Below are positions 1-13,600 of a DNA stretch of 64,000 nucleotides, in pieces. Location of the stretch: assembly GCA_038380795.1 (NCBI GenBank), contig CM076266.1, forward strand, positions 32,128,145-32,192,144, written 5' to 3'. Made by a program: the position numbers and the translations under genes. The notes under the pieces were generated by a model, which was given only the letters and a program-made list of their open reading frames with translations, was not told where the DNA came from and did not search any database. The DNA is from Pyrocephalus nanus (Eukaryota > Chordata > Aves > Passeriformes > Tyrannidae). The stretch's first letter is position 1. The number at the start of each line of letters is the position of its first letter.

Positions 1-1249
1 TACTGTAGTGATTAATACAAAATCAACCAGTTTGCTCTGCTGGCCTTGTTTTTTTCACTGCAGTTTTGTGAGTTTAATAGTTGATTTTTGGTTCTTTTGT
101 TCTTGATTTAAATCAAGTTTGTATCTGTAGGATCCACTCTTTCATTGTTTGAGGGGGAGGGGAATATATGTGACTTTTACCTAGGCATGCTTTTTATCCT
201 TCTTGTAAATTATTCTAGGGTTGTTCAATGTACTGGTCTCAGTAGTGCCTACTGTCAGTGTGAGAGTAAACATGTCTAGTTTGGTGTTTCCTTGCTTGAT
301 GGCGTGGTACATGAAAACAGCATGTTTTGGGTTTCAGGCATTGTAGAAGTAATCAGTGATCTTTTCAAGGAGACTGCCATCCCAGGAAAAGTGTTTTTGG
401 TAAACAGGAGAAATGGTGTCACTAAACCTTCTAATGGAAGTGCTAACATGAGTATCAACGGGCCCTTTTCCTGCTTAAGGAAGAACTGAAATCCATTGCA
501 AACTCCAATCTGAGGGAACCATTACAGGACTATGTTCTCTTCATATGAAATTAGTGGGACATTGAAGCTGGACAGGGCAAAAAAAATAACAGTGGATTTG
601 GATACATGTGTTTGATTTTAGGCATATGGGGCTATTTGTAAGTCATAGCAAGAGGAAATGGAGGAGGTGGTATGTATCTCATTTTTGTGCCCTCTTCAAA
701 AATATACATTGAGGCTTCAGCTTCCTGGAAAAATTCTTAGTAAAACAAGGCTTATATTGGAAGGCAATTGCATTTAACACAATTGGATACGTTTTATCAT
801 GTTCACTTCTTAAAAATAAAATTTTTTTTGTATGTAGCAAATGGAATTTACTGAAGTATTTTAATGTTTTGGTTGCTAATGATTTTTCATTGTACTTTTT
901 GGATGGCTTTAACAGTAGCTGCTGTGCAATTTGGAATAAGAAATTCTTCTAGAAAAAATTAAAAGTCAATTTCAAGAGATAAAAAATAAGGTCTCCCACA
1001 GGTCTTTGGCATTCTAATTAGTACTTCTCAGTAATTTCTGACCTCTCTAATGTCTGAAATCAGATTTGCTCTGATCTTTTGTCTTACTTGCATGAGTATG
1101 ACACTTTGGCCTGTAAAGCTTGCAATTTGCTACGTACATTGTTAATGCATACCTGTATCTGTGTGTTTGGTTTTTTGTTTTATATTTTTTTTATAAGTTT
1201 AATATATCCCTTTTGTAAGCCTCATGGTGTTCCATTTGTTTTATCTCAG
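1..1249 (+). other. SLC4A7 intron upstream of cassette II
   Basis: AT-rich intron sequence. None of the expected exon encoding the segment just before cassette II was found here, so that exon lies upstream of the window. No repeat was recognised. Confidence 0.6.
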
Positions 1250-1618
1250 GGGAAGGCCTTTCAGCCTCCCGCCACTCTTTGCGAACAGGTCTCTCTGCCT
1301 CAAATATTTCCCTGAGAGGAGAAAGCCGTTTGTCAGTTCTTCTCAATTACCTTCTTCCTTCTTCAAGAGCTGGAACCCCGGCAGCCTCAAGGTGTACAAC
1401 CCCTGTAACTACCCCTCAAAACACACCACCCTCCAGTCCTACGTGCAGTCTCCTGCCAACCACAAGTGCCCAGCCAAGTCCACTTCAGGGCAAGGAGCTG
1501 CTGGTGTCACCTGCCAGTGATGATATTCCCTCAGTAGTAATCCATCCACCCGAGGAGGACTTAGAATTGCAGGAAAGCCAGGAAAAGAAGACAGAGGAAA
1601 ATACTGGCAAAACACCAG
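1250..1618 (+). CDS. SLC4A7: SLC4A7 exon a1: cassette II (123 aa) with GC donor
   Basis: Reads [18 protein letters not shown] at its start and [16 protein letters not shown] near its end. It is a Ser/Thr/Pro-rich cytosolic insert, matching the alternatively spliced cassette II of NBCn1. The length of 369 nt (123 codons) preserves frame if skipped. The acceptor is TTATCTCAG. The donor at 1619 is GC (CCAG then GCAACT), and reading through it meets a TGA after three more codons. Joining to the next exon restores the family reading PGLLASPQ. Confidence 0.93.
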
Positions 1619-4600
1619 GCAACTACTGAAACTTAAGCTGTCCATGTGTGGTGCTCTCTGCATCTGGATCACTTGCATTGCGATGTTTTTGGCACATAAC
1701 TTGGGCACAAAGGAATATGATAATTATTACCTCTGCCTGCATGTTTATTTCTTCTCAGTTGTGACTGTTTTCTTGTTTGGCATTTTTAACTTTTTAGCTT
1801 TTAACTAAAGCAAGCAAAAATTCTTTAATTAACATTCATTTGTATAATTAAAAAGTAATATGGCTTTAAAATCTAATATATAAGCAAAATGTCAAAAATG
1901 GTGGCCTTTTCCTTTCACTCACCTACAGTCAATATCTGATTTTGCTTCGGTTTTATCAGTAATGGAGTTAATATTTTAAAGCAGTGTTTGTTATCCTGAG
2001 AAAGGTACAGCTGATTAGAGATATTAGAGATGATATGAGAAGAATTAGGAAGGATGCCATTATCAGTGGTGTTCATAGTTAGTTGTATAATGAAGTCCTC
2101 AGTTTTATTTTTGTTTTTGTGGTTTTAAAAACCATGGCTGTTAAAACCAGTTATGATGAAATTTTCAGGGACAATTCACCTACAGCTGTTTCCAGATAGC
2201 TCTCCATTAGTGGATTGCTTCAGCATCAGACACTCAATTAGTGTTTTGTTGTGCTTGATATGCAAAATCGGAGAAGGAAGTTAAGAGTTTGTAATTGTAG
2301 GTTGGAGCTCAGCAATTTTTTTTTTTTTTTTTGTGTCTTGCAAGGCTTTGTTCTTCATATGTAAAAAGGTGTAGAGATGTATAGATTAGTTGAAAGAAAC
2401 TGTCAGAACATGCCATCCTTTCTTGAATTGTTTTTAGTAAAAGTTTCATCACTCATGCATTCTGCATATGCACTCTTAGACTTGCTTTACTTTTGCAGAA
2501 TTATTTCCTAGGTAGAGACTTCATGATTCTTCTAGGGAGATCATGTTTTTAAGGGAGGGATCATCTTTCTTTTCAGCCTTCAGCCTCCTCCTGCCTTTTT
2601 TTTCCTCCCCTTCTCAGAAATTTGTCTTGCCAAAACTTAGCATATAGGTTTGTTTGCTTTAGACCTGTGTGTACTGGGGGGGGTGAGAGGGGCTGGTTTC
2701 ACACAGGTCATCCATCAGTGAGGCTTTTCTTGGCCTCTTCCTCACTTGTTTAATAAATAAAAGCACACTGTTAAATATAGCAGCGAAAAAATGCTGATGA
2801 AGAAAAGGCTGGGGTTATCTGCCTTTTACATTTGGCAGCCAAGTCGCTGAAAAGGAAGGAGCAAACTGTGTCATAAGCTGTGATCATCAGATGAAGTATA
2901 GGGCCTCAACATTACTTAAATTCAGAAAAGCAAACAAAAACCTCTTTCTCTGACTTCCTTACGGGAAATTAAGAGCGTTCACGTGAAGATTATTCTCTCA
3001 TGGGTCATCTTCCAAAGGTAATTAGAAACCAGAAGTAAAGTAACAGCTGTAATTGGTTTTCCAGTTCTCATTTATCTGACAGGAATGACAGCGTGCCAGA
3101 CCCAAGGTCTTTAGAACACAAGAGAAGACAAACGAAGATCAAGTACTTGATGCTATTATTATCATCTCTTATAAAGCTTTCCACCAGAATTTCCAAATCA
3201 CATTCAAATTGCTTTTATTCCTCAAGGAAGATGTTTTTCGTAAAGGAAAAATCTTAAAGGGATGGTTTTCCAATTAATCATAAGTAGAAGTCTTTTCAGA
3301 GAATGTTAAACGCCAATGATGATGGAAGACATTTTTGGTTTCTGGGGTTTTCCCTCTTTTTTTAATTCAAGTAATCATTTGACCACAGAAAGACACTTTT
3401 TCCTTAGAGATGCCTTTGAAGACATTCTCAGACTATGACTTCAGAGCTGCAACTGGACTAATCTTTTCCTTGGGAAGCAGAATCAGAAAGAAACCCTGAT
3501 GAGGAAGTAATCTTCCTGGTGTTAATGAAAAAAAAAAAAAATCTTCCTGTTCCATTCTACTATAGAGTATGGTCTGTATTACCTCTGTAGTAATTCATAA
3601 TACTGCAATTCAAATACATTTTCCACATCTGTGCGATTACATTGGGTTTGCCTCCTGGGAGCATTAGGAACTGTGTAATTTTCTAATAGGTGGCTTTCTT
3701 CTGTTTAGCGTTCATCTGTTCTTCAGACTTTATTTTTTAGTCTTTACTATAAATAGCTTGAAGGTTACTGAACTTAATGTGAGTTACTGTAAAAGGAGGG
3801 AAGAAGGACACAACTTCAGTCTACCACTTAGTTTTCATCAGCCAGTCATCAGTTCATAGTAAGTCAACCAGATAAAGGGTTCTCTTAATGTTTTTTTTAA
3901 AATTTTGCTATCAGTTGAAGAACTATTGAGTAATGAATTCCATTGGTAAGGCTAGGAAGAGAACTGTATCACAGATAAAAATGAACACTGTTAATTCACC
4001 ACCTTCCGCTGAGCTTTCTTAATGTCTGTGAACAATAGCAAAGCAGCCAATAGGTCTTTTGGTTCACTGATTAAGTGTACTTCAGAACTGAGCAAAATAA
4101 CACTTAGAACAGCTTTGCTCTGAGAGTAATTACTTACTGAAAATAGTAATTCAGAAAGATTTGCATACTTGCTTTCTAATAGTAATTTGAACATTTTTTT
4201 CACATTAAGGCTGCGTTGGAATCGAGTTTTAAAAATTGCTTCTTATTTCCTCAAATATAAACATGATGTGACTTCATATTTAAAAGTTTTTTATTTTGTA
4301 ATCTTTGCCTATAGAATTGGAACAGTCATGCTTAGGTGTTGAACTCATATCTTCCTCATCTTCTTATATGAAGCAGACAATTGCTAGAAAATGCACATAA
4401 TCTTTAATGAAGGTACAGTTATAAACACTTTGACTTCAGTGATTTTAAGAGGTTATAATCCAAATTACTCAACACTCAATCCACTGTTGCCTATTGGAGG
4501 AGACAGGTGGTACATCTGCCTAATAAACAACATCTAGATGAGTTCTGTGTGTTTTTAATGATCCCCTTGGTAGCTTGGTAATGATAAATTTCTGTCTCAT

Positions 4601-7600
4601 AGTCTGAAAAGTAGTACTGGGTAGTTGTCCTGTTTGCATCTACTGAACTGGAGAAGAGAGGGAAATAAGTTCTTTTTTTAGTGAGAGATTTGAAGTGTTT
4701 CACTATTAGAGAGGAAGACTTTTATTCAGAATTTCCCTGCAAACATGGTATTGATTGATACACATAATGAAATGCAGTATCATATGGAAATGCTTGCCCA
4801 GGTCTGAAAACCTATGAGCCGTTTTGTCTTGTGAGAGAAGCAGTCTATCCAACTGCAAGGCCAACAGAAAGGAAAGCTATTTACACATGGTTTAAAATCA
4901 GACAAATATTCCTGTGTCAGTGCTGAAACTTAGGAGCTTCAACTGTGACTGACTGGTTGGAGAAATTTTGAAGGCAAACTTTTCAGCAAAATCAGTATCA
5001 CTTTAGTACTGAAATAATAAGTGTTTATGCTAATATGTAGAATCCTTATTCTCTGTCCTTGCTTCTGTCCCCTTTTTGCTCTAGACTCTGCTTGCTCTAG
5101 CTCTCAGTGCATTTCTGAAAAGTGCTGAACGATGCATTACAGCTCATCTTTCATCAGTTACAAACATTTTGAGTTTCCTGTATTACTACTGGAAGAGGGG
5201 AAAAAGTAAAAAAAGTTTATATTTATAAACTTCTATATTATGCTGCTCTTCTGTAACAACTGTTTAATATTTATTTCTAGTTCTACAAGCGGTTAAATAC
5301 TTTGGTCAGCTGATTTCACTTGTGGTCAATGCTGTGATTCTTGTGAATAGTGCTTAAATCTTGGAGCAGAAAAGTAGAATTTTTTGGGGGGGTATTTTTT
5401 GTTGTCTAGCTAACTGAACATAGTATTTATAGTGTTAGCTCATTACTTGTGCACGTTAGGATTTATGAAGGAAATTACAGCCTATTAACTTCATTTGATT
5501 TTTGCTTCAGGAAAAACTACTCATGCCACTTATATCCCTATGAACCTTAAGAATGGAAATTAATGGTAAAGGCTTGGACCTGCATGTTTTCTGTTGATAA
5601 AATGACTCTTTGAGAGAGTTTCTTGGAAACAAATATGGGGGTGAAATAAAGTGAATTCAGTTGTCATTTGAATGCTAAAAAATATCAAAATTGCTAAATT
5701 ATAAATATGGAGGTATGCGAATGGTTATGTGGCAGTAGTTATGATAGAACAATAGCCCAAAGGTAGCCATTGAGGACTTAATTTTTTATCTTGACTAGTG
5801 TGACACTTGATTGAAATACAAACTTTCTCCTTGCAATACAGTGTTTAGACTTCAGTCTTTGTGTAGATGTGGTTTTGAAAGCATGTGAAAACGTGTTCTG
5901 TCACCGCAGCTGAAAGGTGTAGACAAGCAAGAAGGCCAACTGCACTTCTAGTGCATGTGAAACTGAAAAAATAAAAGCTCTGTAATCCAAAAGGTGGGAT
6001 TTGGGCTTGGTTATGCATGCCTAGACCAGCTTTTAAATGTTAATTGGGTATAGGGATAACCATGACGCATCATGGAATACAGTGTGTATGAACGCTTGGG
6101 TTACACTGACTTTTGCACCCTTTACTGAACCTGCAGTTCAGTGCTGCTGGTGTGTAGCAAGCTACATAAGATGGTTTTGTTTTGGTGCAGGTGTTAGAGG
6201 GAAGCTGTATGTTGAACTTGAATAACTTCATTGTGTGTGCCTCTTCAGCTAAAGTGTATATTCCATATAGTAACATCTGGTCAGATGAATAGTAGGAGCT
6301 TTGGTCTCGATGGAAATGTTGGTTTGCAAATTGTCATGTAGTATACAATTTACTTGTACAGCTTAGTTAGGATATCATTCCTTGTATTTGTAGCCCGAGG
6401 CCTGCTGATGTTTTTTACAATTGCAGTAGCTGCTACACAGCAGACTAGATAGCAGAGGTGTTTGCATCTGGTGTCCAAGGACTTCTTAGTATGGTGAAGG
6501 TGCTATATGCTAACTGCTATATCAGTTATGATTAAAATCAACAACAGTTTTAATCAATCAGCAGTTATTTTTTTCTGCAATTGAAATAGCTCACGTTTTC
6601 TGGTGACTGTTCTGCAAATGGCCATCATTTGGGCAGTACTTAATTTTTTAAATTATGTCATTATTTTGACAACACAGTGACTTGTTAATGTTGCATTTAT
6701 GATACTAATGTAGGGCACTTGTACTGAATAACGTGCACATTTGCTTTGAGCAAGCTGCCTCATTGAGTTTTGGTAGTGTTGCACACTCAGTTCGCTTCAT
6801 GCACCATTTTGAACTTATCTCCTTTGTTTTAATTTAGGGCTATTAGCATCTCCACAGTCAGCACCTGGAAACTTAGACACTGGGAAAAGTGGAGATGTTA
6901 AAGGTACTACTGGGACAGGAGGAAGCAGAGAAAACAGCACTGTTGATTTTAGTAAGGTAAGTAATATTGAATACCTTAGTGTTTAGCACAAATTAACTAT
7001 GTAACAAATAATGTGCAGGTTGTAACTTCCCCTTAGTTACAGCTAAGACCTGTACCAGTTTACAAGACATAGGTACTTAGAGATAACTTGTACATATGAG
7101 TGTCAGAATATGGTCTAGGCTAAATATGTCACATGTTTTGAAATTCTTCCCAGTGGGATGGAACGTACTGTTTGATTTTCTCAGTATTTTGGTAATGTAA
7201 GAGTGCAGCTGCTGTACTTTCTCATGCAGATGGAGGTATTTTCAGATCTGCTGTTGAGGCTCATGTGAAAAGAATTTTGTAGATTGTGTTGTAACTTTTT
7301 TTCCTTGGACTTTTTTTTTTTTTTTGGGAAGACTTCTTTTAAAGAGGATTTGCTGTATATGTATTACGAGTTTCCTGTACAAAAGTTACTGTATATCTTA
7401 ATCATTAGGGACATATACTATCACTTTCTGAAGGAAACCTTGTAAAAAATGTACTGTAAATCCTTTGGTTTTCTTTCATAATTTAAACTTGCTGGGCAAG
7501 TTCCATTGTGGCTTTTATTATAAAACTTAGTCTGTAGTGTCACCTGTGCTGCAAAACTCTGTAAGAGAAGTGATTTGCCAAATTAAATAATTATGTGTAA

Positions 7601-10600
7601 GGAAAGCTAACTTACAGTGTAGTTCTGATCTAATCATGGTAGGTACCATATATTCTTGCTCCTGTCACAGTTTTTATATTTTTGCTTGGCCTGTCCTTGT
7701 GTACACCTGCCTTGTCTCCTGTTGGACAGGAGTCTGCCTCCTGGCACTGTAGTTGTGGCACACTTGGTGTGGGACTCAAGAGGCCATCTGTAAGTTCCCA
7801 AGCTAACAATATAACTGGTGCTTGTGTGTATGTGTGTGTGAACACAGAGTTCATGTCCTGCACCGCTTTCTAATGCACTTCTGTAATTATGTACAGAAAT
7901 GGATGTGAAGATTTTCAGCTGTCATATTCTTTATGGATGAAAAGATACGCAAATAATTTTTCAAAATCATGACAATTTGAAATACACAGCTGCGAAATAA
8001 CTCACTGCATTCTAGAAACCATGTGTAATTACATGAACTCTCTTTAGTTAATTGTGCATAGATTTTGTAATTTATGTCCTATCATGGAATGTTTGTCATT
8101 ATAATATTAGAAAGGTAATTATGCAGTTTGGAGTCTTCTAGGTGTTAGTAATTCTAACTTAGAGAAAATAGTTTATTATTATTTGGCTGGCTGGCTGACA
8201 TTTTCTAAATGTGTTTGTCTTTTCTGTACTGTGGGATACTTAATTTGCTTTTTAATTTTTCTTTGTAGCGTAAATGTCTAGTAAATACTGATAAACATAA
8301 TTATGTTACAAAATTTCTGCTAAAATATGTAAGGGAATAAACACTTGTTTCATCTTTGTATGAATAGGTTGATATGAACTTCATGAGGAAAATTCCTTCA
8401 GGAGCAGAAGCATCAAATGTGTTAGTGGGAGAAGTAGATTTTTTAGAAAGACCCATTATTGCTTTTGTGAGGCTCTCCCCTGCTGTGCTTCTCTCGGGTC
8501 TCACAGAGGTTCCAGTTCCTACACGGTAAATGAATGCCTGTGAAGTCTGGCTTTACTTATGCAATAAGATAGTAATATTTAAGATCTCAAGTAGTTGCAA
8601 GTTTATATATATATACTATATTAAGCTCAAGAAGTGTAGAGTTTTGTTTCACATTATGCCAGTCATTTGCTGCTAAATTTGAATGAATGAGATCTGCCAT
8701 AAAGTTCTCTAAATGCTTAAAATATATGTTATGATGCTGTTTTAATCAAGTGCAGGAGTTGAAACTGATACATGACTTGGAGTAAAAGCAATGAGTCTTC
8801 TAAGCTTGTGTTGCCATTTTAAAGATGGGCATGAAGATTGTTATAATTCCCTTCAGTGTGACACAGCTTGTCACTGGGGAAGAGCCCACTACGTCTGAAA
8901 TACTGTCTAACCTGAATCTCTGCTTTTTCTACACAAACACTGTATATGAATTAACATAGGTGGTAGAAAGACCTTTTTTTTTTTTTTTTATTATGTACTC
9001 GATCAAGGGTTGGACTTGATGATCTCAGAGGTCCTTTCCAACCCATCTGATTCTGTTCTATGATTCGAATCTGCATGATTGACACTAGAGTAACCAATCT
9101 GCAGCTAAATACATTGGGGTGGTTTTCAGTCTGCAGTGTGCCATCCAGCCTGGTGCACCCACCCCTCTACTCCCCCAGAATCATGGGTCTCGCCAGTATG
9201 CTTTGGGCATGTTTACTACAGATATTCAGAATATCAAAATGCTGGTCCCATGATGAAGGTAGCAGATCGTTTCATCATCCATCATGGAGGACACCTGATT
9301 TTCTGTGCACATCGATGTATTGGGCTGTTTATGTGGTGTTTGGCATGCATTTGTACATTCATGTTTTTTGGTGGGGTTTTTTTAGTGTTTATCATTGTAA
9401 TTTTCAGCTTACTCTTTTGAAAGGCAAAAATATACATAAGAATTTTTAGAGGATAGTTGGCATTAGTGCTTGTGCTTATTGGGAAATTCCAAAATTTCTG
9501 CATACAAATTATTGTAATAATGTAGCTTAAATTATTCTGTCCTAAGTTTTTAGAATGGTTTAGACTTTCATATTTGGAATAGCATACTTAGATCCTGAAG
9601 ATGCAGTCTCAGTTTCAGTTAGGGGAGTAGATTTGCAAAGGAGACATAGAATTGAGCTTTTTGTACTGTGGGATAAAAGAAGATGCTACTTTCTTTCCAG
9701 TGCATTGTGTTTAGGAACTTCATTTTCATGGATTATAGGAAGAAGGGCTTGAAACAAATGACTGAGGTTTACTCTTTGGTTTGTATCCTTTTGAATTCAT
9801 AAGATGCTATTCATCTTCAATGTTTTGGTGGAGTTTTTTGTTTCTTTTGGTTTTTAATAAAAAAATAATTGCCGTAACTTACTGGGGTGTGAAATGGAGA
9901 CTTCCTGTTAAGATATGTGTTAGGCTTACTTAAGATAATTTTTGGAATAATTTTGGTTCAGATTTGAATTCCTTTCTATAATGACTTTGAGGCGAGTTTT
10001 TTCAGTGTTGCAGCAGTCTTTTAAGATCTGAAATGGTGAAAATGGTATATTTCTTTCACCACTGAATTTTCCTTAAACATTAGTTTGAAAGACCCCCTCC
10101 AGGCATTTGCAGATGAGTCAGCCATATTCATCTCTATTGCTTTCTCAACAGGTTTTTGTTTTTATTGCTGGGACCAGTAGGAAAAGCTCCACAGTACCAT
10201 GAAATTGGAAGATCAATAGCAACACTTATGACAGATGATGTGAGTGATGTATTTTAAATGTTTGTAGTTAAAGTCTAGAATAGTATATTTATCACCTGAT
10301 TTCAATAAATGATTTTGGAGTGACAGGTTAAAGAAAAAATCCCCACAAACTGGTTAAATGAATAACAGTTAATTATTTCTTGTGTTGGTGAAGTAGATAA
10401 TGGTAGATTAACTTTCCCCCTTGTCATCTTGAAGAAATCCTAAGTGTATTTCTGAAAAAGTTACTTTGGCTTTAGTGTACAGATTGCATTTTTGTATTAA
10501 ATTGGTTAACAGAAAGACTAAATAGAACTGTTTTTGATATGAATCACTGTATGTCAAAAAGGATGCAACAAACTGTGTAAGTGTTCAGGACAGAAAGTTT

Positions 10601-13600
10601 TAAGAATGCATGCAGTGGAGTCATGACATGTATTTTTTTATCTAAGCAAGGTCAAATAATTAAAATTAGAACTTTTCTAGCCATTTGAAGTCATATATTT
10701 AGAGCCCTATTGGTTTTAAAGGCCACAGGGGAATTGGAACTTTTTAAGATTGTTGCCATCTTACTGAGCAGAATTAGGGTGCTTTAATTTTGGCTTCACA
10801 TTGAGCGCCACCTACTGAATTGCTGATAATTTTTAGGGTTATCTTGAGGAAATTCAAGTACTTTTTACTCTAGAACAATTTGAAGTTCGGTAATATAAAA
10901 CAAAAACTTGTCACTTTGCAGCTGAGTAACCAGCCTGTGAATACAGTATTTGTTCAGTGTGAGAAGTGAATATTGAAAGCTTTAGTTGCAGGTTCTGATT
11001 TTTTAGGTAGGCTGATCTGATTTTTAGGAATGCTGTAGATCACTGAAATAGAAAAAAATATGAATTATTTGGTTGTCTAAAAAGACCTAAATAGACTTAC
11101 AAGATCTAATTTGAGATCAGATGATTTAATGTTCAGGTAGTTAGAGACAAACAGTTCTGGTTTCAAGTGTTCAGAAGCAATTTAGGATCATCTTCTGCGG
11201 ACAGTTTTTTAATAGCAAGATTAACATATTCTCTTCTCTCTGTGTATAAGATACATCTTGGGATACAGAGATTTTTTTTTATTTTATACTACCTGTTTGT
11301 CAATTCAGAGTTTTCTGTTGTCATCTGTAAAACAGTGCAGTGGTTTTGTTTTGGTTTGGTTTTTTTGAATAGTTGGAGGATTGTTTTCATATGCTTTTAA
11401 AGTAGTCTTTTAAACTTAATTAAGCTAGATGTATACAAATGAAGTTCTTATTCTTAATAAAAACTTATGTTTTGGTTTGAAGCTTATTTGAAGTGTTTTC
11501 TGTCCTGATTTAGCATAGCACAGTATGCTAAACTACAGCAGTGTGCTGCCCTACAGCACTGTACCACAGTGGTACAGTGGCTGTAGGGCAGAATTATTCA
11601 GGCAATAGTATGTGAATTTGATGTCCTAAATATTGAAGATTAACTTTTTATTTAATTTTAAAAATAAACTCAGAATTCCTTCCGAGTTTGAAGATAAAAC
11701 TGCTTCATTTTATGGTCCATAGGAATGTGCATACAGGTAGCTTTTAATGCAGAAGTATGCAAATAAAGCAAAAGCCTAATTTTTCAGGGCCTGTATTTTC
11801 CAGGCCTTTTCAAAAATAATGCCTTGTAATCATTATATAATGATAATTAGTTACTCTTTCAGAAAAATAAAAATGAATGTTGAGTACTTTCTTCTTGTAG
11901 GTTTTCCATGATGTTGCCTATAAAGCAAAAGACCGAAATGATTTGTTGTCCGGAATTGATGAATTTTTAGACCAAGTGACAGTCCTGCCTCCAGGAGAGT
12001 GGGATCCATCTATACGAATTGAGCCGCCCAAAAGTGTTCCTTCCCAGGTAAAAGAAAAAAAAACAACCCAGTCTTTCTTGTAGTGAATGGGCCAAAACTG
12101 AACACAGGATTTGAGCTGCCAAGTACAGAGGGACGGGCACTGCTCTAGTCCTGCTGGTCACACTGTTCTTGATACAGGCAAAGATGTCATTGGCCATTCT
12201 GGCCACCTGGGCACACTGCTTGCTGATACCCAGTTGGCTGAAAATCATCAGGAAAGTCCCTACATTCATTTTGCAAGAAAAAGTGGGTTGTCAATTTAAG
12301 TTAAAAAAAAAAAAAAAAAAGAAGAAATGAAGAAAAGGGGAAAAAAGACATTAATCAGTTTTCTGCTATGCTGTTAATTAAATTTTATTTACAATATTTC
12401 CTTCTGACGTACTGGAATGAGTTCATGTGAGAACTAGGAGAATTGGTCAGAAATTGTACCTGAGTTCATATTATAAATTTTGCTACCAGTCTAGCAGTGA
12501 TTGGTAAGAATATTTTATTCTTATAAAAACTTCTGTTTGCATGCAGCTTTGATTGAAATGCCTTAATGTATTTTGTCTATCATAAAGGGTTCATAGAATA
12601 TTTATGAAATAGATAAAAATTGATCATAGCACACAGTCGTGACGATACAGGCTTAGAATGAGAGGAAAAGTGAGTCTTTAGAGAGACTCTCTTTTTCTCC
12701 CTCTTTACAGGTTAGGGGAATTTGGGCTGACAGGATCAAAAGCAAGGGAGAGACTAGCGCTCTTGGTGCAGAAGGTTGAGTCCACGGGTGGTTTGGTGGA
12801 GCAGCTGGAATAGAAAGAAGGGAGTGACGGTGCAGCAGTGCAGTTTATTCATGAATTGCCTATGAGGCTACCATCTAACTTTATTCCAAAATAAGCTGGG
12901 CTCGGGGTTTTTTGAAGGAAGCTGCTGAGCAGCCTGCTCCGAAGGAGAGTGACTTCTCAGTTATGCTTCAGTTAAAAACTGTGTCATAAAGTGAGGTCAG
13001 TTTCTGCTAGAGGTTTCTGCTCTGGGAGTAGTTGAGAAAAAGTGTCTCAATATTTCTGGACCTCATGGTTGAGCCTCTACTGTGTCTTGAAAAGCTAGGC
13101 TTTGTTTTATCATGTTTCAGGAACCTATTTCTCCCAGAAAGAGGGAAGATTAATACTGTTGTGCAAGGTACTAGTAAGATCTTTTGGGGAGTGTTCTACA
13201 GTTCTAGTTGTCTATACTCAACAAAAGATGAAGTTGGCAAGTGGAGGACTGCTGATAATCTGGGAATATCAAAAAAGGTTTGGAAGGCATAGTGTCTCTG
13301 TGTGCTGTCTTTTAATTATACTTTTTAGTCTCAAAGAATCTCTTTCCTTTTTTTTTTTTTCCCTGCCTTTTCTGTAGGAGAAAAGGAAGGCACCTAAATT
13401 TCCAAATGGCTCTACTCCTATAGGAGAGACTCTCAAAGAAGAAGGCCATCATGCTGGACCTGAGCTTCAGAGAACTGGAAGGTGTGTTCACTTCCCTAAA
13501 TGCTAGCTACCATAAAGAAATAAAAGTGATAAATTTTCATCCTAATGATTGACATTTGAACATAAAAAAAATCATGCTATAAGTGTCAGAGTGCATCCTT

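Noticed and set aside
292..489. Small open frame in the first intron as an upstream SLC4A7 exon
   Set aside because: The residues do not match the segment expected before cassette II and the splice borders are not in phase.
1619..1629. Ending SLC4A7 exon a1 at the stop codon TGA 1627-1629 as a truncated isoform
   Set aside because: The phase-correct GC donor at 1619 restores the full family sequence. A truncated form would need its own poly(A) signal, and none stands out nearby.
9060..9449. 129-codon open frame downstream of the CR1 tail
   Set aside because: No family match, no splice support, and it begins inside the CR1 3' end.
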